The notes: a model not told the origin generated them from the sequence alone. 64,000 bases of DNA from Tateyamaria sp. Alg231-49 (GCF_900143535.1 NZ_FRFA01000007.1:124001-188000); one strand, 5' to 3'. Shown: positions 10,001 to 19,207, counted from the first letter of the stretch. Program-made: numbers and translations.

Positions 10001-10807
10001 CTACCCTTTTGAGATGTCAGGGGCATCCACTGCCTTCATACCCACGACGTGATAGCCCGCATCCACGTGCAGGTTTTCACCTGTCGTGCCGCTCGACAAA
10101 TCCGACAGCAGATACAGCGCTGATTTGCCCACATCTTCGATGGTCACATTGCGGCGCATGGGGGAATTGTATTCGTTCCACTTCATGATGTAGCGGAAAT
10201 CGCCAATACCACTGGCGGCCAGTGTCTTGATGGGGCCAGCTGAAATCGCATTCACGCGGATGCCGTCTTTGCCCAAATCCTCGGCCAGATACTTGACCGA
10301 AGCCTCTAGGGCCGCCTTGGCCACGCCCATCACATTATAATGCGGCATGACCTGCTCGGCCCCGTAATAGGTAAGGGTCACGGCACTGCCGCCGGGGTTC
10401 ATCATCTTTTCGGCACGCGCCATCACGGCGGTGAAGGAATAGACAGAGATGTCCATAGTCATGGTGAAATTGTCACGGCTGGTGTCGACATAGCGCCCGC
10501 GCAACTCGTTCTTGTCGGAAAAGCCAATGGCGTGGACCAAGAAATCAAGGGTCCCCCAACGCTCTTTGAGATCGGCAAAAAGCGCATCCATCGACGCCTC
10601 GTCACCCACATCGCAGGGCAGAACGATGTTGCTGTCCAACTGTGCCGCCAAAGGATCAACGCGTTTCTTCAGCGCATCCCCCTGATAGGAAAAGGCCAAT
10701 TCTGCGCCAGCCCCATAAAGCGCGCGGGCAATCCCCCACGCGATCGACTTGTCGTTGGCCAGCCCCATGATAAGGCCTCGTTTTCCTGCCATCAGGTCTG
10801 TTGCCAT
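10001..10807 (-). CDS. fabI: Enoyl-[acyl-carrier-protein] reductase (NADH), FabI
   Basis: Catalyses the last reductive step of each fatty acid elongation cycle. About 268 residues from the chosen start. The glycine-rich nucleotide site is GLANDKSIAWG near the N-terminus and the catalytic Tyr-X6-Lys signature is in YNVMGVAK. A start seven codons upstream (10828) is open, but the internal ATG at 10807 gives MATDLMAGKRGLIMG, which matches the usual FabI N-terminus and removes a non-conserved MGQVGRD extension. A purine-rich GGACAGGTGG lies about 9 nt upstream of it. FabI is the known triclosan target family. Divergent from pdxH. Confidence 0.95.
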   Translation of the reverse strand: MATDLMAGKRGLIMGLANDKSIAWGIARALYGAGAELAFSYQGDALKKRVDPLAAQLDSNIVLPCDVGDEASMDALFADLKERWGTLDFLVHAIGFSDKNELRGRYVDTSRDNFTMTMDISVYSFTAVMARAEKMMNPGGSAVTLTYYGAEQVMPHYNVMGVAKAALEASVKYLAEDLGKDGIRVNAISAGPIKTLAASGIGDFRYIMKWNEYNSPMRRNVTIEDVGKSALYLLSDLSSGTTGENLHVDAGYHVVGMKAVDAPDISKG

Positions 10808-10943
10808 GTCTCTGCCCACCTGTCCCATACTTCTGGCGATCAGCTTTAGGCCATTGCCCAGACAGCATCAAGGGAGCGCGATGTGGTTGATCATGCCCCC
10901 CAGCAAGGCTAGCTGAGATGTAAGGGGACGAAGGAGAAACGAG

Positions 10944-11549
10944 ATGGCAGACCGGAGCGACATTTTTGCAGGCGATGACCCGTTCGACATTATACGTCGA
11001 TGGATGAGCGAAGCAGAGGCGAGCGAGGTCAATGACCCCAACGCCGTGGCGCTCAGCACGGTGGACGCCGATGGGATGCCCAATGCGCGTGTCGTCCTGC
11101 TCAAGGAAATCGAAGACGATGCCTTTGTCTTTTACACCAACTACGAAAGCGCCAAGGCTCGCGAACTGGATCACGCCGAAAAAGCGGCCTTTGTGATGCA
11201 CTGGAAATCCCTGAGGCGACAGGTGCGTGTGCGGGGATACGTAAGCAAAGAGGATGGGCCACAGGCGGATGCCTACTATGCTTCGCGCTCGCTCAAATCC
11301 CGTCTTGGAGCGTGGGCGTCCGCACAAAGCCGGCCTCTGGAGGGACGCAAAACGCTCATGGCCGAGGTCGCCAGGGTGACTGCGCAACACGGAACAAACC
11401 CGTCGCGCCCGCCATTTTGGGGTGGTTACCGGATCACACCGATTGAGATTGAATTCTGGGCCGATGGTGCCTTTCGGCTACATGATCGGTTCCGCTGGAG
11501 TCGCGAAAAACCGGGGGCCCAATGGACCGATTTGCGGCTTTGCCCGTAA
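10944..11549 (+). CDS. pdxH: Pyridoxine/pyridoxamine 5'-phosphate oxidase
   Basis: FMN-dependent oxidase that makes the cofactor pyridoxal 5'-phosphate. It has 201 residues, close to the ~215 of the family. Recognisable motifs include [23 protein letters not shown] (about 33-55, quoted in part), the FYTNYES segment for FMN and substrate, [13 protein letters not shown], and the C-terminal [15 protein letters not shown] with the active-site Arg-Leu-His region. A strong Shine-Dalgarno AAGGAG lies just upstream (GACGAAGGAGAAACGAG). Transcribed divergently from fabI across a ~135 nt gap. Confidence 0.96.
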   Translation: MADRSDIFAGDDPFDIIRRWMSEAEASEVNDPNAVALSTVDADGMPNARVVLLKEIEDDAFVFYTNYESAKARELDHAEKAAFVMHWKSLRRQVRVRGYVSKEDGPQADAYYASRSLKSRLGAWASAQSRPLEGRKTLMAEVARVTAQHGTNPSRPPFWGGYRITPIEIEFWADGAFRLHDRFRWSREKPGAQWTDLRLCP

Positions 11550-11666
11550 TTTTCATGCGACGTGAAATGCAATTAATTGAAAATAAATGGGTTTAACTTC
11601 TTGAAACTGGTGGGTGAAATAGAGCAAGTCTTGTGTAACGACGCAAAAAGCGCAGAGAGATGAAGC

Positions 11667-12206
11667 GTGTCAGAGTTTTTGGAACATCCTGAATCCGTGT
11701 CCGGCACGGTAAAATGGTTCGACCCGGTAAAAGGTTTCGGCTTCATTGTGTCAGGCGATGAGGGCCCGGATATTTTGTTGCACGTCAACGTCTTGCGTAA
11801 TTTCGGGCAGTCCTCTGTTGCCGATGGTTCAGACGTCACAGTACGGATTCAAAAAACGGATCGTGGGGTTCAGGCGGTCGAAGTTCTGACGATCCTGCCA
11901 CCCGCTCTGATTGAAAGCGAACCGCTGGCCGATATTGCCGAACTGGATCAGGATGCTGTAGCAAATGCGCCGCTCGAACCTGGACGTGTAAAATGGTTCG
12001 ACAAGGGCAAGGGATTCGGATTCGCCAACGTGTTCGGCGCGCCCGAGGATGTATTTCTGCATGTCGAAGTGTTGCGTCGCTCGGGTCTGTCTGACCTTGG
12101 TCCCGGAGAAGCGCTTGCTTTGCGGGTGATCGACGGAAAACGCGGCCGTATGGCGGCAGAGGTGCACGCGTGGGAATCTGCGATCACCAAAGACACGGAT
12201 GACTGA
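11667..12206 (+). CDS. Two-domain cold-shock (CSD) protein
   Basis: A 179-residue nucleic acid-binding protein with two cold-shock domains. The first has GTVKWFDPVKGFGFIV (about 12-27) and DILLHVNV; the second has GRVKWFDKGKGFGFAN (about 108-123) and DVFLHVEV. These are the RNP1 and RNP2 single-strand-binding motifs. A charged linker joins them. Double-CSD proteins of this length are typical of alphaproteobacteria, and act as RNA chaperones or antiterminators. The start is GTG; the nearby ATG at 11660 is in another frame and stops after ten codons. CGCAGAGAGA precedes the start. The 3' end overlaps the DUF192 gene by 8 nt. Confidence 0.93.
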   Translation: MSEFLEHPESVSGTVKWFDPVKGFGFIVSGDEGPDILLHVNVLRNFGQSSVADGSDVTVRIQKTDRGVQAVEVLTILPPALIESEPLADIAELDQDAVANAPLEPGRVKWFDKGKGFGFANVFGAPEDVFLHVEVLRRSGLSDLGPGEALALRVIDGKRGRMAAEVHAWESAITKDTDD

Positions 12207-12696
12207 CATCGCGGCCCGCGCCCGTTCATGGGCGTTCCGATCGATCCTCGCCACCTTTATTTCGATTTTCGCAGCGCCGACCCTTTGGGCTGCCTGTAGC
12301 GACGGAACCGTGTGGATCTGGGGCGCGTTTGGGCAGGCCCGGTTTACCGTCGAAATCGCCGACGATGCCGAAGAGCGCGCCATAGGGTTGATGAATCGCC
12401 CATCCATGCCGACCTCTGCGGGGATGCTGTTCGTTTATGAGCGCCCCGGCACCCTGTCTTTCTGGATGCGGAACACGCTGATTGAATTGGATATGCTGTT
12501 CGCGGACGCCACCGGGACGATCCAAAATATCCACCACCGCGCGATCCCGCTAGACGAAACGCCGATATTTGGCGGTGATGGCCTGACGCACGTGCTTGAA
12601 ATCAACGGCGGGCTTGCCCGGACGATGGGTATCAAAGCCGGTGATCAGCTGCGCCACCCAAGCTTTTCGCAAACTGATGCCGCTTGGCCGTGCTAA
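12199..12696 (+). CDS. DUF192 family exported protein
   Basis: A 165-residue protein with an N-terminal signal peptide (about residues 10-32, ending around LWAAC) and one DUF192 domain. The domain holds the conserved RAIGLMNRPSMPTSAGMLF pattern and the FWMRNTLIELDMLF core. DUF192 proteins are small beta-structured envelope proteins of unknown biochemical role. It overlaps the cold-shock gene by 8 nt and so is probably translated from the same mRNA. A cysteine at the signal end could instead indicate a lipoprotein, but the residues before it do not make a clean lipobox. Confidence 0.88.
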   Translation: MTDIAARARSWAFRSILATFISIFAAPTLWAACSDGTVWIWGAFGQARFTVEIADDAEERAIGLMNRPSMPTSAGMLFVYERPGTLSFWMRNTLIELDMLFADATGTIQNIHHRAIPLDETPIFGGDGLTHVLEINGGLARTMGIKAGDQLRHPSFSQTDAAWPC

Positions 12697-12741
12697 GGGG
12701 CTTTTCAATTCCGAAAAGCATGTCTAATAGAGGCGCACGGT

Positions 12742-12818
12742 CGGAGCGTGGCGCAGCCTGGTAGCGCACCTGTTTTGGGTACAGGGGGTCGGAGGTTCGA
12801 ATCCTCTCGCTCCGACCA
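12742..12818 (+). tRNA. tRNA-Pro, anticodon UGG
   Basis: A 77-nt cloverleaf with a seven-pair acceptor stem CGGAGCG/CGCTCCG, discriminator A and encoded CCA. The D arm carries GCGC...GCGC, the anticodon stem is CCTGT/ACAGG with loop TTTGGGT giving TGG, and the T loop is TTCGAAT. It reads proline codons. It lies about 45 nt downstream of the DUF192 gene. No integrated element is seen at its 3' end. Confidence 0.97.
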
Positions 12819-12904
12819 TTTCCAAATATCAAAGTGAAGCCGCACAGCGGAGCAACGCTGGTAGTGTGTAACACAGCGCATATCTCAAGCGCGCAACGGC
12901 GCGT

Positions 12905-13366
12905 TCAAATGGCGTTTGCCGCGATTCCGCCTGTTGCCACCAAAAGCTGATCCATCAACTGATCAAGGCTGCGCTGCTTGAAATAGATGCGACGCGGCTT
13001 GCCAGATTTCTGCACCACCTCAGCGAAATACGACAGCTCCACAACAAACGCATCCGCATCAGCATCCGTTTCTTTCTGAACAACCAGAGTAGGGGCCTCC
13101 AACGCTCCGTCATACTGAACCAGCAAAAAAGCGGCCAAATCGGGCGGCGGCAGTATCCGACATTGAACGACGGTGCGCGAGATGACCCGCAATTCGTCCC
13201 CAGGTGAGTCGCAAGACGAGCGGAACGCAACGTCCAGCGGCGCAGGGGTCTGTTCAAAAATGGCGCGGCGAACAGGCAGGTCTTGGTCAGAAGACGCAAT
13301 TGTCTCTACATATTGTGGTGCGCATCCGCACAAGGCGACCAACAAAACTGCAAAAATGGGTCGCAT
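12905..13366 (-). CDS. Hypothetical lipoprotein
   Basis: About 153 residues from the ATG at 13366. The N-terminus MRPIFAVLLVALCGCAP has a positively charged start, a hydrophobic core and an LCGC lipobox, so it is probably an acylated envelope protein. A GTG four codons upstream (13378) is open but less likely because it adds a charged stretch before the signal. The mature part has a central DSPGDELRVISRTVVQCRILPPPD segment (quoted in pieces) and no domain that I recognise. It is divergent from nrdJ, with a 544-nt gap between them. Function unknown. Confidence 0.7.
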   Translation of the reverse strand: MRPIFAVLLVALCGCAPQYVETIASSDQDLPVRRAIFEQTPAPLDVAFRSSCDSPGDELRVISRTVVQCRILPPPDLAAFLLVQYDGALEAPTLVVQKETDADADAFVVELSYFAEVVQKSGKPRRIYFKQRSLDQLMDQLLVATGGIAANAI

Positions 13367-13448
13367 ACCGTGCCTCACTATGGGGATATCTCACACAAAC
13401 ACATTTTCCGCAGCGCGGCAAAAGCTTTCTACTTTGACGGGTGTTAAC

Positions 13449-13457
13449 TGTGGATAA
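13449..13457 (-). promoter_or_regulatory. DnaA box (TTATCCACA)
   Basis: Plus-strand TGTGGATAA is the exact complement of the high-affinity DnaA box TTATCCACA. It lies 454 nt upstream of nrdJ and about 80 nt upstream of the divergent lipoprotein gene. In other bacteria, including E. coli, DnaA regulates ribonucleotide reductase genes; a role here is inference from one site. Confidence 0.5.
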
Positions 13458-13692
13458 CTTAACGTGAAGCATCCACATTTGGGGCTAAGTCGGCCCGTTC
13501 CTTGGCAAAATTTGCGGTCGGGACGTGGATGGATTTTGCGGTCTTTCTTTGGGTGTTAACCATTTGAATCAGGTTCGATGCGGCAGGGTGGCCCAAGACC
13601 CAATCGTCAAGAAAAAAGATGTCAAAAAAGATTTAAAAATCCGTTGACGTTACGGGGCAAGATACGCCAGTTTGTGCGGGCCGGGTCGATCA

Positions 13693-13708
13693 CCACAACA
13701 TGTAGTGG
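13693..13708. promoter_or_regulatory. Putative NrdR box upstream of nrdJ
   Basis: CCACAACATGTAGTGG is a 16-nt near-perfect palindrome (one mismatched pair) that fits the general NrdR-box pattern with CAC/GTG arms and an AT-rich centre. A weaker copy (ATACGCCAGTTTGTGC) begins 31 nt upstream at 13662, and three-helical-turn spacing is usual for tandem NrdR boxes. NrdR is the ATP/dATP-sensing repressor of RNR genes. Confidence 0.5.
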
Positions 13709-13910
13709 GTAACGCTACGAGGGGTCGACCGGGCACGAGGGACAGAATACAGCCAATGAACTCGGGTGCTCGCAAGAGCCTTGGAGATGTGCGCCCATAG
13801 CGGTTGCACGTGGCGCTATCGCTTTGTCTTTCGTGCTGGCACGCACACCGGGGTCCCCGCAACGTCGGGCCAACCTGATACTGACACAAGCTGAAGTAAG
13901 AGGCAGCGCG

Positions 13911-16900
13911 ATGAAAATTGAAAGACAGTTCACCAAGGCCGGACAGGACGCATATGCAGACCTGAATTTCGTGACAACCTTGTCCGAAATCCGCAATCCC
14001 GACGGGACAATCGTCTTCCGCTTGGACGAGGTCGAAGTGCCTGCCAAATGGAGCCAGGTGGCCAGCGACGTCATCGCGCAGAAATACTTCCGCAAGGCGG
14101 GCGTGCCCAGCAAGCTGCAAAAAGTTAAAGAAGACGATGTGCCCGAGTTCCTGTGGCGCTCCGAAGCGGCCCCCGGCGCCGAAATGGGCGGTGAAACGTC
14201 CTCCAAGCAGGTGTTTGACCGTCTGGCGGGCGCCTGGGCCTATTGGGGCTGGAAAGGCGGCTACTTCACCACAGAAGAAGACGCTCAGGCCTACTACGAC
14301 GAAATGCGCCACATGCTGGCGACACAGCGCGCCGCACCAAACAGCCCGCAGTGGTTCAACACAGGCTTGCACTGGGCCTACGGCATCGACGGTCCGGCCC
14401 AAGGCCACCACTATGTCGACTACAAGACCGGCAAGCTGACAAAATCCAAATCCTCTTACGAACACCCCCAGCCACACGCCTGCTTTATCCAATCGGTCTC
14501 TGACGATCTGGTCAACGATGGCGGCATCATGGACCTGTGGGTGCGCGAAGCACGCCTGTTCAAATACGGCTCCGGTACTGGCACAAACTTCTCGTCCTTG
14601 CGCGGAGAGGGCGAAAAGCTCTCCGGCGGTGGCAAATCCTCCGGCCTCATGGGCTTCCTCAAAATCGGTGACCGCGCCGCCGGCGCGATCAAATCCGGCG
14701 GCACAACACGCCGCGCGGCCAAGATGGTGATCGTTGATGCCGACCACCCCGATATCGAAGACTTCATCAACTGGAAGGTCATCGAAGAGCAAAAAGTGGC
14801 GTCCATCGTCGCTGGCTCCAAGATGCACGAGGAAAAGCTGAACGGCCTGTTCGCCGCGATCAAGGCATGGGACGGCGCAGAAGAAGATGCGTATGACCCA
14901 AAGAAAAACGACTCGCTGAAAGAAGCAGTCAAAGCGGCCAAAAAGGTCGCCATCCCCGAAACTTATGTCAAACGCGTGCTGGACTATGCCCGCCAAGGCC
15001 ACACCAGCATCGAGTTCCCCACCTACGATACCGACTGGGATTCCGAGGCCTACAATTCAGTCTCCGGTCAGAACTCCAACAACTCGATCCGCGTCACCAA
15101 TGCCTTCCTGACAGCTGTTGAAAAAGACGCCGACTGGGAATTGATCAGCCGCGTGAACGGCAAGGTGGAAAAGACCATCAAGGCACGTGAACTCTGGGCG
15201 CAAGTCGGCCATGCCGCATGGGCCTGTGCCGATCCCGGCATCCAGTACCACGACACCGTGAACGACTGGCACACGTGCCCCGAAGACGGTGCAATCCGGG
15301 GCTCAAACCCTTGTTCTGAATACATGTTCCTAGACGACACGGCCTGTAACCTTGCGTCGATGAACCTGCTGACTTTCCTCAAGGACGGCGTGTTTCAGGT
15401 CGAAGACTACATTCACGCCTCGCGCCTCTGGACCATCACCCTCGAAATCTCGGTCATGATGGCACAGTTCCCGTCCAAGGAAATCGCGCAGCGCTCTTAT
15501 GACTTCCGCACGCTGGGTCTGGGCTATGCAAACATCGGTGGTCTGCTGATGAACATGGGCCACGGCTATGACAGTGACGAAGGCCGCGCTCTTTGCGGCG
15601 CACTCACCGCGATCATGACGGGCGTGGCGTATGCCACATCGGCCGAAATGGCGGGCGAGTTGGGGCCATTCCCCGGCTACAAGAAGAACGCCAACCACAT
15701 GCTGCGCGTGATGAAGAATCACCGCACAGCGGCCTACGGATCGACCGAAGGCTATGAAAAGCTGGCAGTGAAACCTGTCGCACTGGATCACGCCAACTGC
15801 CCAGATACCCGCCTGATCGATCTGGCGATGTCCACATGGGACGAGGCGCTGAAACTGGGCGAACAACACGGCTACCGCAACGCGCAATCCACTGTGATCG
15901 CGCCGACCGGCACCATTGGTCTGGTCATGGACTGCGACACAACCGGGATCGAACCAGATTTCGCTCTGGTAAAGTTTAAAAAGCTCGCAGGCGGCGGATA
16001 CTTCAAGATCATCAACCGCTCTGTGCCCGCTGCTCTGGAAAACCTCGGCTACGGCTCGGCCCAGATCGAAGAGATCGTGTCCTACGCAGTCGGCCACGGC
16101 TCCATCGGCAACAGCCCCGGCATCAACCACACGTCGCTGGCAGGTCACGGCTTTGGCCCCAATGAACTGGCCAAAGTGGATGCGGCACTCGAATCGGCTT
16201 TCGACATCCGCTTTGTCTTCAACCAGTGGACACTGGGAGAAGAGTTCTGCACCGGCGTCCTTGGCATCCCGGCTGAAAAGCTGAACGACCCTACCTTTGA
16301 TCTGCTGAAATCGCTTGGTTTCTCCAAGGCGGACATCGATGCGGCCAACGACCACGTCTGCGGAACAATGACGCTCGAAGGCGCGCCACACCTCAAGGAA
16401 GACCACTACCACATCTTTGACTGTGCCAACCCATGCGGCAAAAAAGGCAAGCGTTTCCTGAACGTTGACAGCCACATCACCATGATGGCCGCAGCACAAT
16501 CGTTCATCTCGGGCGCGATCTCCAAAACCATCAACATGCCCAACGATGCCACGATCGAAGACTGCCAAAAGGCCTATGAACTCAGCTGGTCGCTGGGCGT
16601 CAAAGCCAACGCGCTGTATCGGGATGGTTCGAAACTCAGCCAACCTCTGGCCGCATCGCTGGTCGAGGATGACGATGAAGCCCAAGAGGTTCTGGAAACC
16701 GGAAACCCAGTGGAAAAAGCCGCTGCTCTGGCCGAAAAGATCATCGAAAAGGTCATCGTCAAAGAGATCGTCAAATCGCACCGCGAAAAGATGCCTCAGC
16801 GCCGCAAGGGCTACACCCAAAAAGCCATCGTGGGCGGGCACAAAGTCTACCTGCGCACCGGTGAGTACGAAGACGGCAACTTGGGCGAAATCTTTATCGA

Positions 16901-17576
16901 TATGCACAAGGAAGGGGCGGGCTTCCGCGCCATGATGAACAACTTCGCCATCGCGGTGTCCGTTGGTCTTCAATACGGTGTGCCGCTCGAAGAGTTCGTC
17001 GATGCCTTCACCTTCACCAAGTTCGAACCAGCGGGCATGGTGCAGGGCAATGACAGCATCAAGAACGCAACCTCGATCCTCGACTATGTGTTCCGCGAAC
17101 TGGCTGTGTCCTACCTTGATCGCACCGATCTGGCCCACGTCAAACCCGAAGGCGCGACCTTTGATGACATCGGCGCGGGCGTAGAAGAAGGCGTGTCCAA
17201 TGTCTCCGAACTTTCGGAAACTGCGGCCTCCAAGTCCTTGGAAGTGCTGAAACAAATCAGCTCGTCCGGCTACCTGCGCAAGCGTATGCCACAAGATCTG
17301 GTCGTGTTGCAGGGCGGCATGGCCGAGGCGGCAACGATTGATGCCGAAACCGCGCTGCAAACGCTGGTGCCCGAAGTGGCCGTAAGCGGAGGGGCCGCGA
17401 TGGTGACAACCACCACGGCAGTGTCCTCCGGATCAGTCAGCATGGATGCCCGCACCAAAGCCAAAATGCAGGGCTACGAAGGCGAAGCCTGTGGCGAATG
17501 TGGCAACTACACACTGGTGCGCAACGGCACCTGCATGAAGTGCAACACCTGCGGCGGGACGTCCGGGTGTAGCTAA
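13911..17576 (+). CDS. nrdJ: Adenosylcobalamin-dependent (class II) ribonucleotide reductase NrdJ
   Basis: Reduces ribonucleotides to deoxyribonucleotides using adenosylcobalamin to generate the thiyl radical. About 1221 residues, the long form typical of alphaproteobacteria. Motifs include the substrate-pocket [11 protein letters not shown] (around 465-475), the ATPTGTIG-like [13 protein letters not shown], and two C-terminal zinc or redox cysteine clusters (CGECGNYTL...CMKCNTCGG). The start ATG at 13911 begins [11 protein letters not shown], the conserved N-terminus, and follows AAGTAAGAGGCAG; the frame is open further upstream but lacks conservation. The partially reducing C-terminal cysteines are expected to be recharged by thioredoxin. 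Its B12 dependence is consistent with cobalamin genes elsewhere (see the cobK-like gene). Confidence 0.96.
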   Translation: MKIERQFTKAGQDAYADLNFVTTLSEIRNPDGTIVFRLDEVEVPAKWSQVASDVIAQKYFRKAGVPSKLQKVKEDDVPEFLWRSEAAPGAEMGGETSSKQVFDRLAGAWAYWGWKGGYFTTEEDAQAYYDEMRHMLATQRAAPNSPQWFNTGLHWAYGIDGPAQGHHYVDYKTGKLTKSKSSYEHPQPHACFIQSVSDDLVNDGGIMDLWVREARLFKYGSGTGTNFSSLRGEGEKLSGGGKSSGLMGFLKIGDRAAGAIKSGGTTRRAAKMVIVDADHPDIEDFINWKVIEEQKVASIVAGSKMHEEKLNGLFAAIKAWDGAEEDAYDPKKNDSLKEAVKAAKKVAIPETYVKRVLDYARQGHTSIEFPTYDTDWDSEAYNSVSGQNSNNSIRVTNAFLTAVEKDADWELISRVNGKVEKTIKARELWAQVGHAAWACADPGIQYHDTVNDWHTCPEDGAIRGSNPCSEYMFLDDTACNLASMNLLTFLKDGVFQVEDYIHASRLWTITLEISVMMAQFPSKEIAQRSYDFRTLGLGYANIGGLLMNMGHGYDSDEGRALCGALTAIMTGVAYATSAEMAGELGPFPGYKKNANHMLRVMKNHRTAAYGSTEGYEKLAVKPVALDHANCPDTRLIDLAMSTWDEALKLGEQHGYRNAQSTVIAPTGTIGLVMDCDTTGIEPDFALVKFKKLAGGGYFKIINRSVPAALENLGYGSAQIEEIVSYAVGHGSIGNSPGINHTSLAGHGFGPNELAKVDAALESAFDIRFVFNQWTLGEEFCTGVLGIPAEKLNDPTFDLLKSLGFSKADIDAANDHVCGTMTLEGAPHLKEDHYHIFDCANPCGKKGKRFLNVDSHITMMAAAQSFISGAISKTINMPNDATIEDCQKAYELSWSLGVKANALYRDGSKLSQPLAASLVEDDDEAQEVLETGNPVEKAAALAEKIIEKVIVKEIVKSHREKMPQRRKGYTQKAIVGGHKVYLRTGEYEDGNLGEIFIDMHKEGAGFRAMMNNFAIAVSVGLQYGVPLEEFVDAFTFTKFEPAGMVQGNDSIKNATSILDYVFRELAVSYLDRTDLAHVKPEGATFDDIGAGVEEGVSNVSELSETAASKSLEVLKQISSSGYLRKRMPQDLVVLQGGMAEAATIDAETALQTLVPEVAVSGGAAMVTTTTAVSSGSVSMDARTKAKMQGYEGEACGECGNYTLVRNGTCMKCNTCGGTSGCS

Positions 17577-17584
17577 ACGACTAC

Positions 17585-17604
17585 GCGCCCCGGACATGGG
17601 GCGC
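17585..17604 (+). terminator. GC-rich hairpin just after nrdJ
   Basis: Arms GCGCCCC/GGGGCGC around a six-base loop, starting 8 nt after the nrdJ stop. There is no T-tract, so it may act in mRNA 3'-end protection or Rho-dependent termination rather than intrinsic termination. Confidence 0.45.
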
Positions 17605-17774
17605 GAGGGGGCCGGGCTGGCTTTGGGCAGACCGGTCCCCGACGAGACGGGTGGGGCGGTACGTTACGTCCCCCCACCTTTTCCGGGGCGGATGCGTTCG
17701 CTCCAGACGACGTTCAGGCCGCAGGCAAAAAAGTACCGGGCGGTTAACATATTGAGCCTGAACGGCGAAACTAA

Positions 17775-17801
17775 AGGGGAGCGTTCGCGCTCCCCTCTTT
17801 T
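17775..17801 (+). terminator. Intrinsic terminator, repeat copy 1
   Basis: Stem AGGGGAGCG/CGCTCCCCT with a TTCG loop, followed by CTCTTTT. It lies downstream of nrdJ and is also downstream of the convergent sigma factor gene, where the reverse strand has TTTAGTTT after the stem, so it may work in both directions. Confidence 0.75.
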
Positions 17802-17903
17802 GTTCGAGAAATCTGATGGCTGACTCCGGGTTCGGCTTTGCCAAACCCTCTGTCAAAGGAGTGTGCGTTTGCAATGCAAACACCCACGGAACGGCGAAAC
17901 TAA

Positions 17904-17930
17904 AGGGGAGCGTTCGCGCTCCCCTCTTTT
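17904..17930 (+). terminator. Intrinsic terminator, repeat copy 2
   Basis: Identical hairpin and T-tract to the first copy, 129 nt further on. Confidence 0.7.
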
Positions 17931-18032
17931 GTTCGAGAAATCTGACGGCTGACTCCGGGTTCGGCTTTGCCAAACCCTCTGTCAGAGGAGCGTGCGTTTG
18001 CGATGCAAACACCTACGGAACGGCGAAACTAA

Positions 18033-18059
18033 AGGGGAGCGTTCGCGCTCCCCTCTTTT
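18033..18059 (+). terminator. Intrinsic terminator, repeat copy 3
   Basis: Third identical hairpin and T-tract, closest to the end of the convergent sigma factor gene. Confidence 0.7.
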
Positions 18060-18130
18060 GTTGGCAAGGCTGCGCATTTGCCCCACCACTCGGGATGCTT
18101 TGCGATGGCCTGAGGGCGGTCAGCCTTCAA

Positions 18131-18604
18131 TTATTTCTCCAACTTGATCCGCAAGCGCGCCCGCGCCCGCGCCAGCCGTGACATAACGGTGCCAACCGGC
18201 AAACCTGTGCTGTTGGCCAGCGCGCGGGGGGACGTTTCTCCGGCTACAACCAGCTCCATCAACTGACGCTGTGGTTTGGGCAACCCCGAGATTGCCGCAA
18301 GCGTGTCGGCGCAATCCAGACGGATCAGGGCGTCGGGTTCGGTGATCCCATGATCGTCTTCCAGCTCCTCAGTTGCTTGCACGCGCCAGCCCCGGCGCGC
18401 CCGATTGGACAGGGTACGCATGGCGTAGCTTGGCAAATCGTCAATCCTGTGGCCCGCGCGCAAACATTGGCACAGGCTCAGCAACGTGTCCTGCACCAGA
18501 TCCTCAGCCTCGGCCGGGCTGCGCGCAAGGCGTCGTGCACGCCGGTTCAGGATCGGGATCAGGGGCACAAGGCGGCGGGGGTTTGGGTGTTTATGTTCCA
18601 TCAT
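18131..18604 (-). CDS. Sigma-70 family (ECF-type) RNA polymerase sigma factor
   Basis: A 157-residue alternative sigma factor. Region 2 contains RRLARSPAEAEDLVQDTLLSLC (in part, about 22-43), the helix that recognises the -10 element, followed by SYAMRTLSNRARR. Region 4 contains LPKPQRQLMELVVAGETSPRALANSTGLPVGTVMSRLARARARL (in parts), the -35-binding helix-turn-helix. No anti-sigma factor gene is adjacent. The divergent neighbour encodes a small EF-hand protein, a possible target or partner. Two successive ATG codons open the gene; either may be used. Confidence 0.9.
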   Translation of the reverse strand: MMEHKHPNPRRLVPLIPILNRRARRLARSPAEAEDLVQDTLLSLCQCLRAGHRIDDLPSYAMRTLSNRARRGWRVQATEELEDDHGITEPDALIRLDCADTLAAISGLPKPQRQLMELVVAGETSPRALANSTGLPVGTVMSRLARARARLRIKLEK

Positions 18605-18839
18605 GGATCAAAGGTGGGCGCACACGGCACGGTTGAAAACCCCGGGGATTCTGGCCGATCCAGCCGCGCACCCCTTTTTGGGCAAGGCGCCGCCCATCAC
18701 ACACATCCCAATCGGCAGGCCCTCGCGCGGGGCGCCATACACAGCGACAGACCGGGATGCGCAGGCCCCGTGACGGCTCTTACCTTGTGAGGGCGCCACT
18801 CACGGACCCCTCATGAAGCAAACTTAACGGGAGTTACTC

Positions 18840-19088
18840 ATGACGAAATATGCAGCCCTTACCGCCCTTGCGGCCCTGACGTTTCCAGCACTGGCCATGG
18901 GGCAAAGCGCGGCTGATCTGGACGTAAACGGCGACGGTGTTCTGACCATCGACGAAGTGCAGGCCAGTATGCCCGAGGTCACAACAGATATGTTCACAAC
19001 AATGGACCTCAATGCCGATGGCGCGCTGGATGCAGAAGAGATCGCAGCCGCACAAGAAGCGGGGTTGATGCCAGCAACCGACGGCTAG
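18840..19088 (+). CDS. Small exported EF-hand calcium-binding protein
   Basis: An 82-residue protein with a signal peptide (about 1-21, ending AMGQS) and two canonical 12-residue EF-hand loops. Loop 1 is residues 28-39 (D-N-D at positions 1, 3 and 5, Glu39 at position 12) and loop 2 is residues 56-67 with the same pattern. It should bind calcium in the periplasm. A Shine-Dalgarno CGGGAG is upstream. It is divergent from the sigma factor gene with a 235-nt gap, and a strong hairpin terminator follows. Confidence 0.88.
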   Translation: MTKYAALTALAALTFPALAMGQSAADLDVNGDGVLTIDEVQASMPEVTTDMFTTMDLNADGALDAEEIAAAQEAGLMPATDG

Positions 19089-19152
19089 AACGCCCACAGC
19101 ATTGTGGGTCTCCGGTCGCACAAACGGACGGACGATCTCAGCTGTCGGGGGC

Positions 19153-19188
19153 GTGAGGCCCGGTCTCCCCCCAGGGGCCGGGCCTCAC
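19153..19188. terminator. Bidirectional terminator between EF-hand gene and mttB-like gene
   Basis: Perfect 11-bp arms GTGAGGCCCGG/CCGGGCCTCAC around a 14-nt loop, followed on the plus strand by TGCGTTTT. The flanking genes converge, so the stem can serve both. Confidence 0.7.
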
Positions 19189-19207
19189 TGCGTTTTGGGG
19201 CGCGCGT

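Larger units (their letters stand above)
13367..13910. other. 544-nt gap between lipoprotein and nrdJ, with regulatory sites
   Basis: No convincing gene. The left half is AT-rich and holds a perfect DnaA box at 13449 and a TTAACC-type half-site at 13556 next to a GAATC (a GANTC, CcrM-type) sequence. The right half holds an NrdR-like palindrome at 13693 and the nrdJ leader. An open frame running upstream of nrdJ from 13824 is not believable as coding, since it lacks a ribosome site and conserved start. A TTGACG at 13644 could be a -35 element, but no convincing -10 follows at normal spacing. No cobalamin riboswitch box can be recognised. Confidence 0.6.
17761..18062 (+). repeat. Tandem 129-bp repeat, 2.3 copies, each with a terminator hairpin
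   Basis: The units begin at 17761, 17890 and 18019; the third stops after 44 nt. The copies differ at only a few bases. Each opens with AACGGCGAAACTAAA, then the 9-bp-arm hairpin, a CTCTTTTGTT tract, and a second weak hairpin (GGGTTCGGC/GCCAAACCC). Because 129 is divisible by three, one open frame runs across copies on each strand and could be mis-called as a gene. It looks like recent duplication of an intergenic element. Confidence 0.85.
17577..18130. other. 554-nt convergent gap with hairpins and tandem terminators
   Basis: No believable gene. Open frames on both strands here are produced by the 129-bp repeat, whose length is a multiple of three. The gap separates convergent nrdJ and the sigma factor gene. 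It starts with a 7-bp-arm GC hairpin just after the nrdJ stop and ends with three identical terminator hairpins. An AT-rich stretch around 17735-17755 separates these. Confidence 0.7.

Noticed and set aside
13824-13910. 29-codon N-terminal extension of nrdJ
   Set aside because: No ribosome site, not conserved in NrdJ; the ATG at 13911 has a good site and the conserved MKIERQFT start.
13381-13910. Cobalamin riboswitch ahead of nrdJ
   Set aside because: No B12-box-like conserved core or pseudoknot could be recognised; the enzyme uses B12 but the leader shows NrdR-like sites instead.
17581-18181. Open frames on both strands through the 129-bp repeat (143 and 121 residues)
   Set aside because: They arise because the repeat length is a multiple of three and contains terminator hairpins; no ribosome site or known domain.
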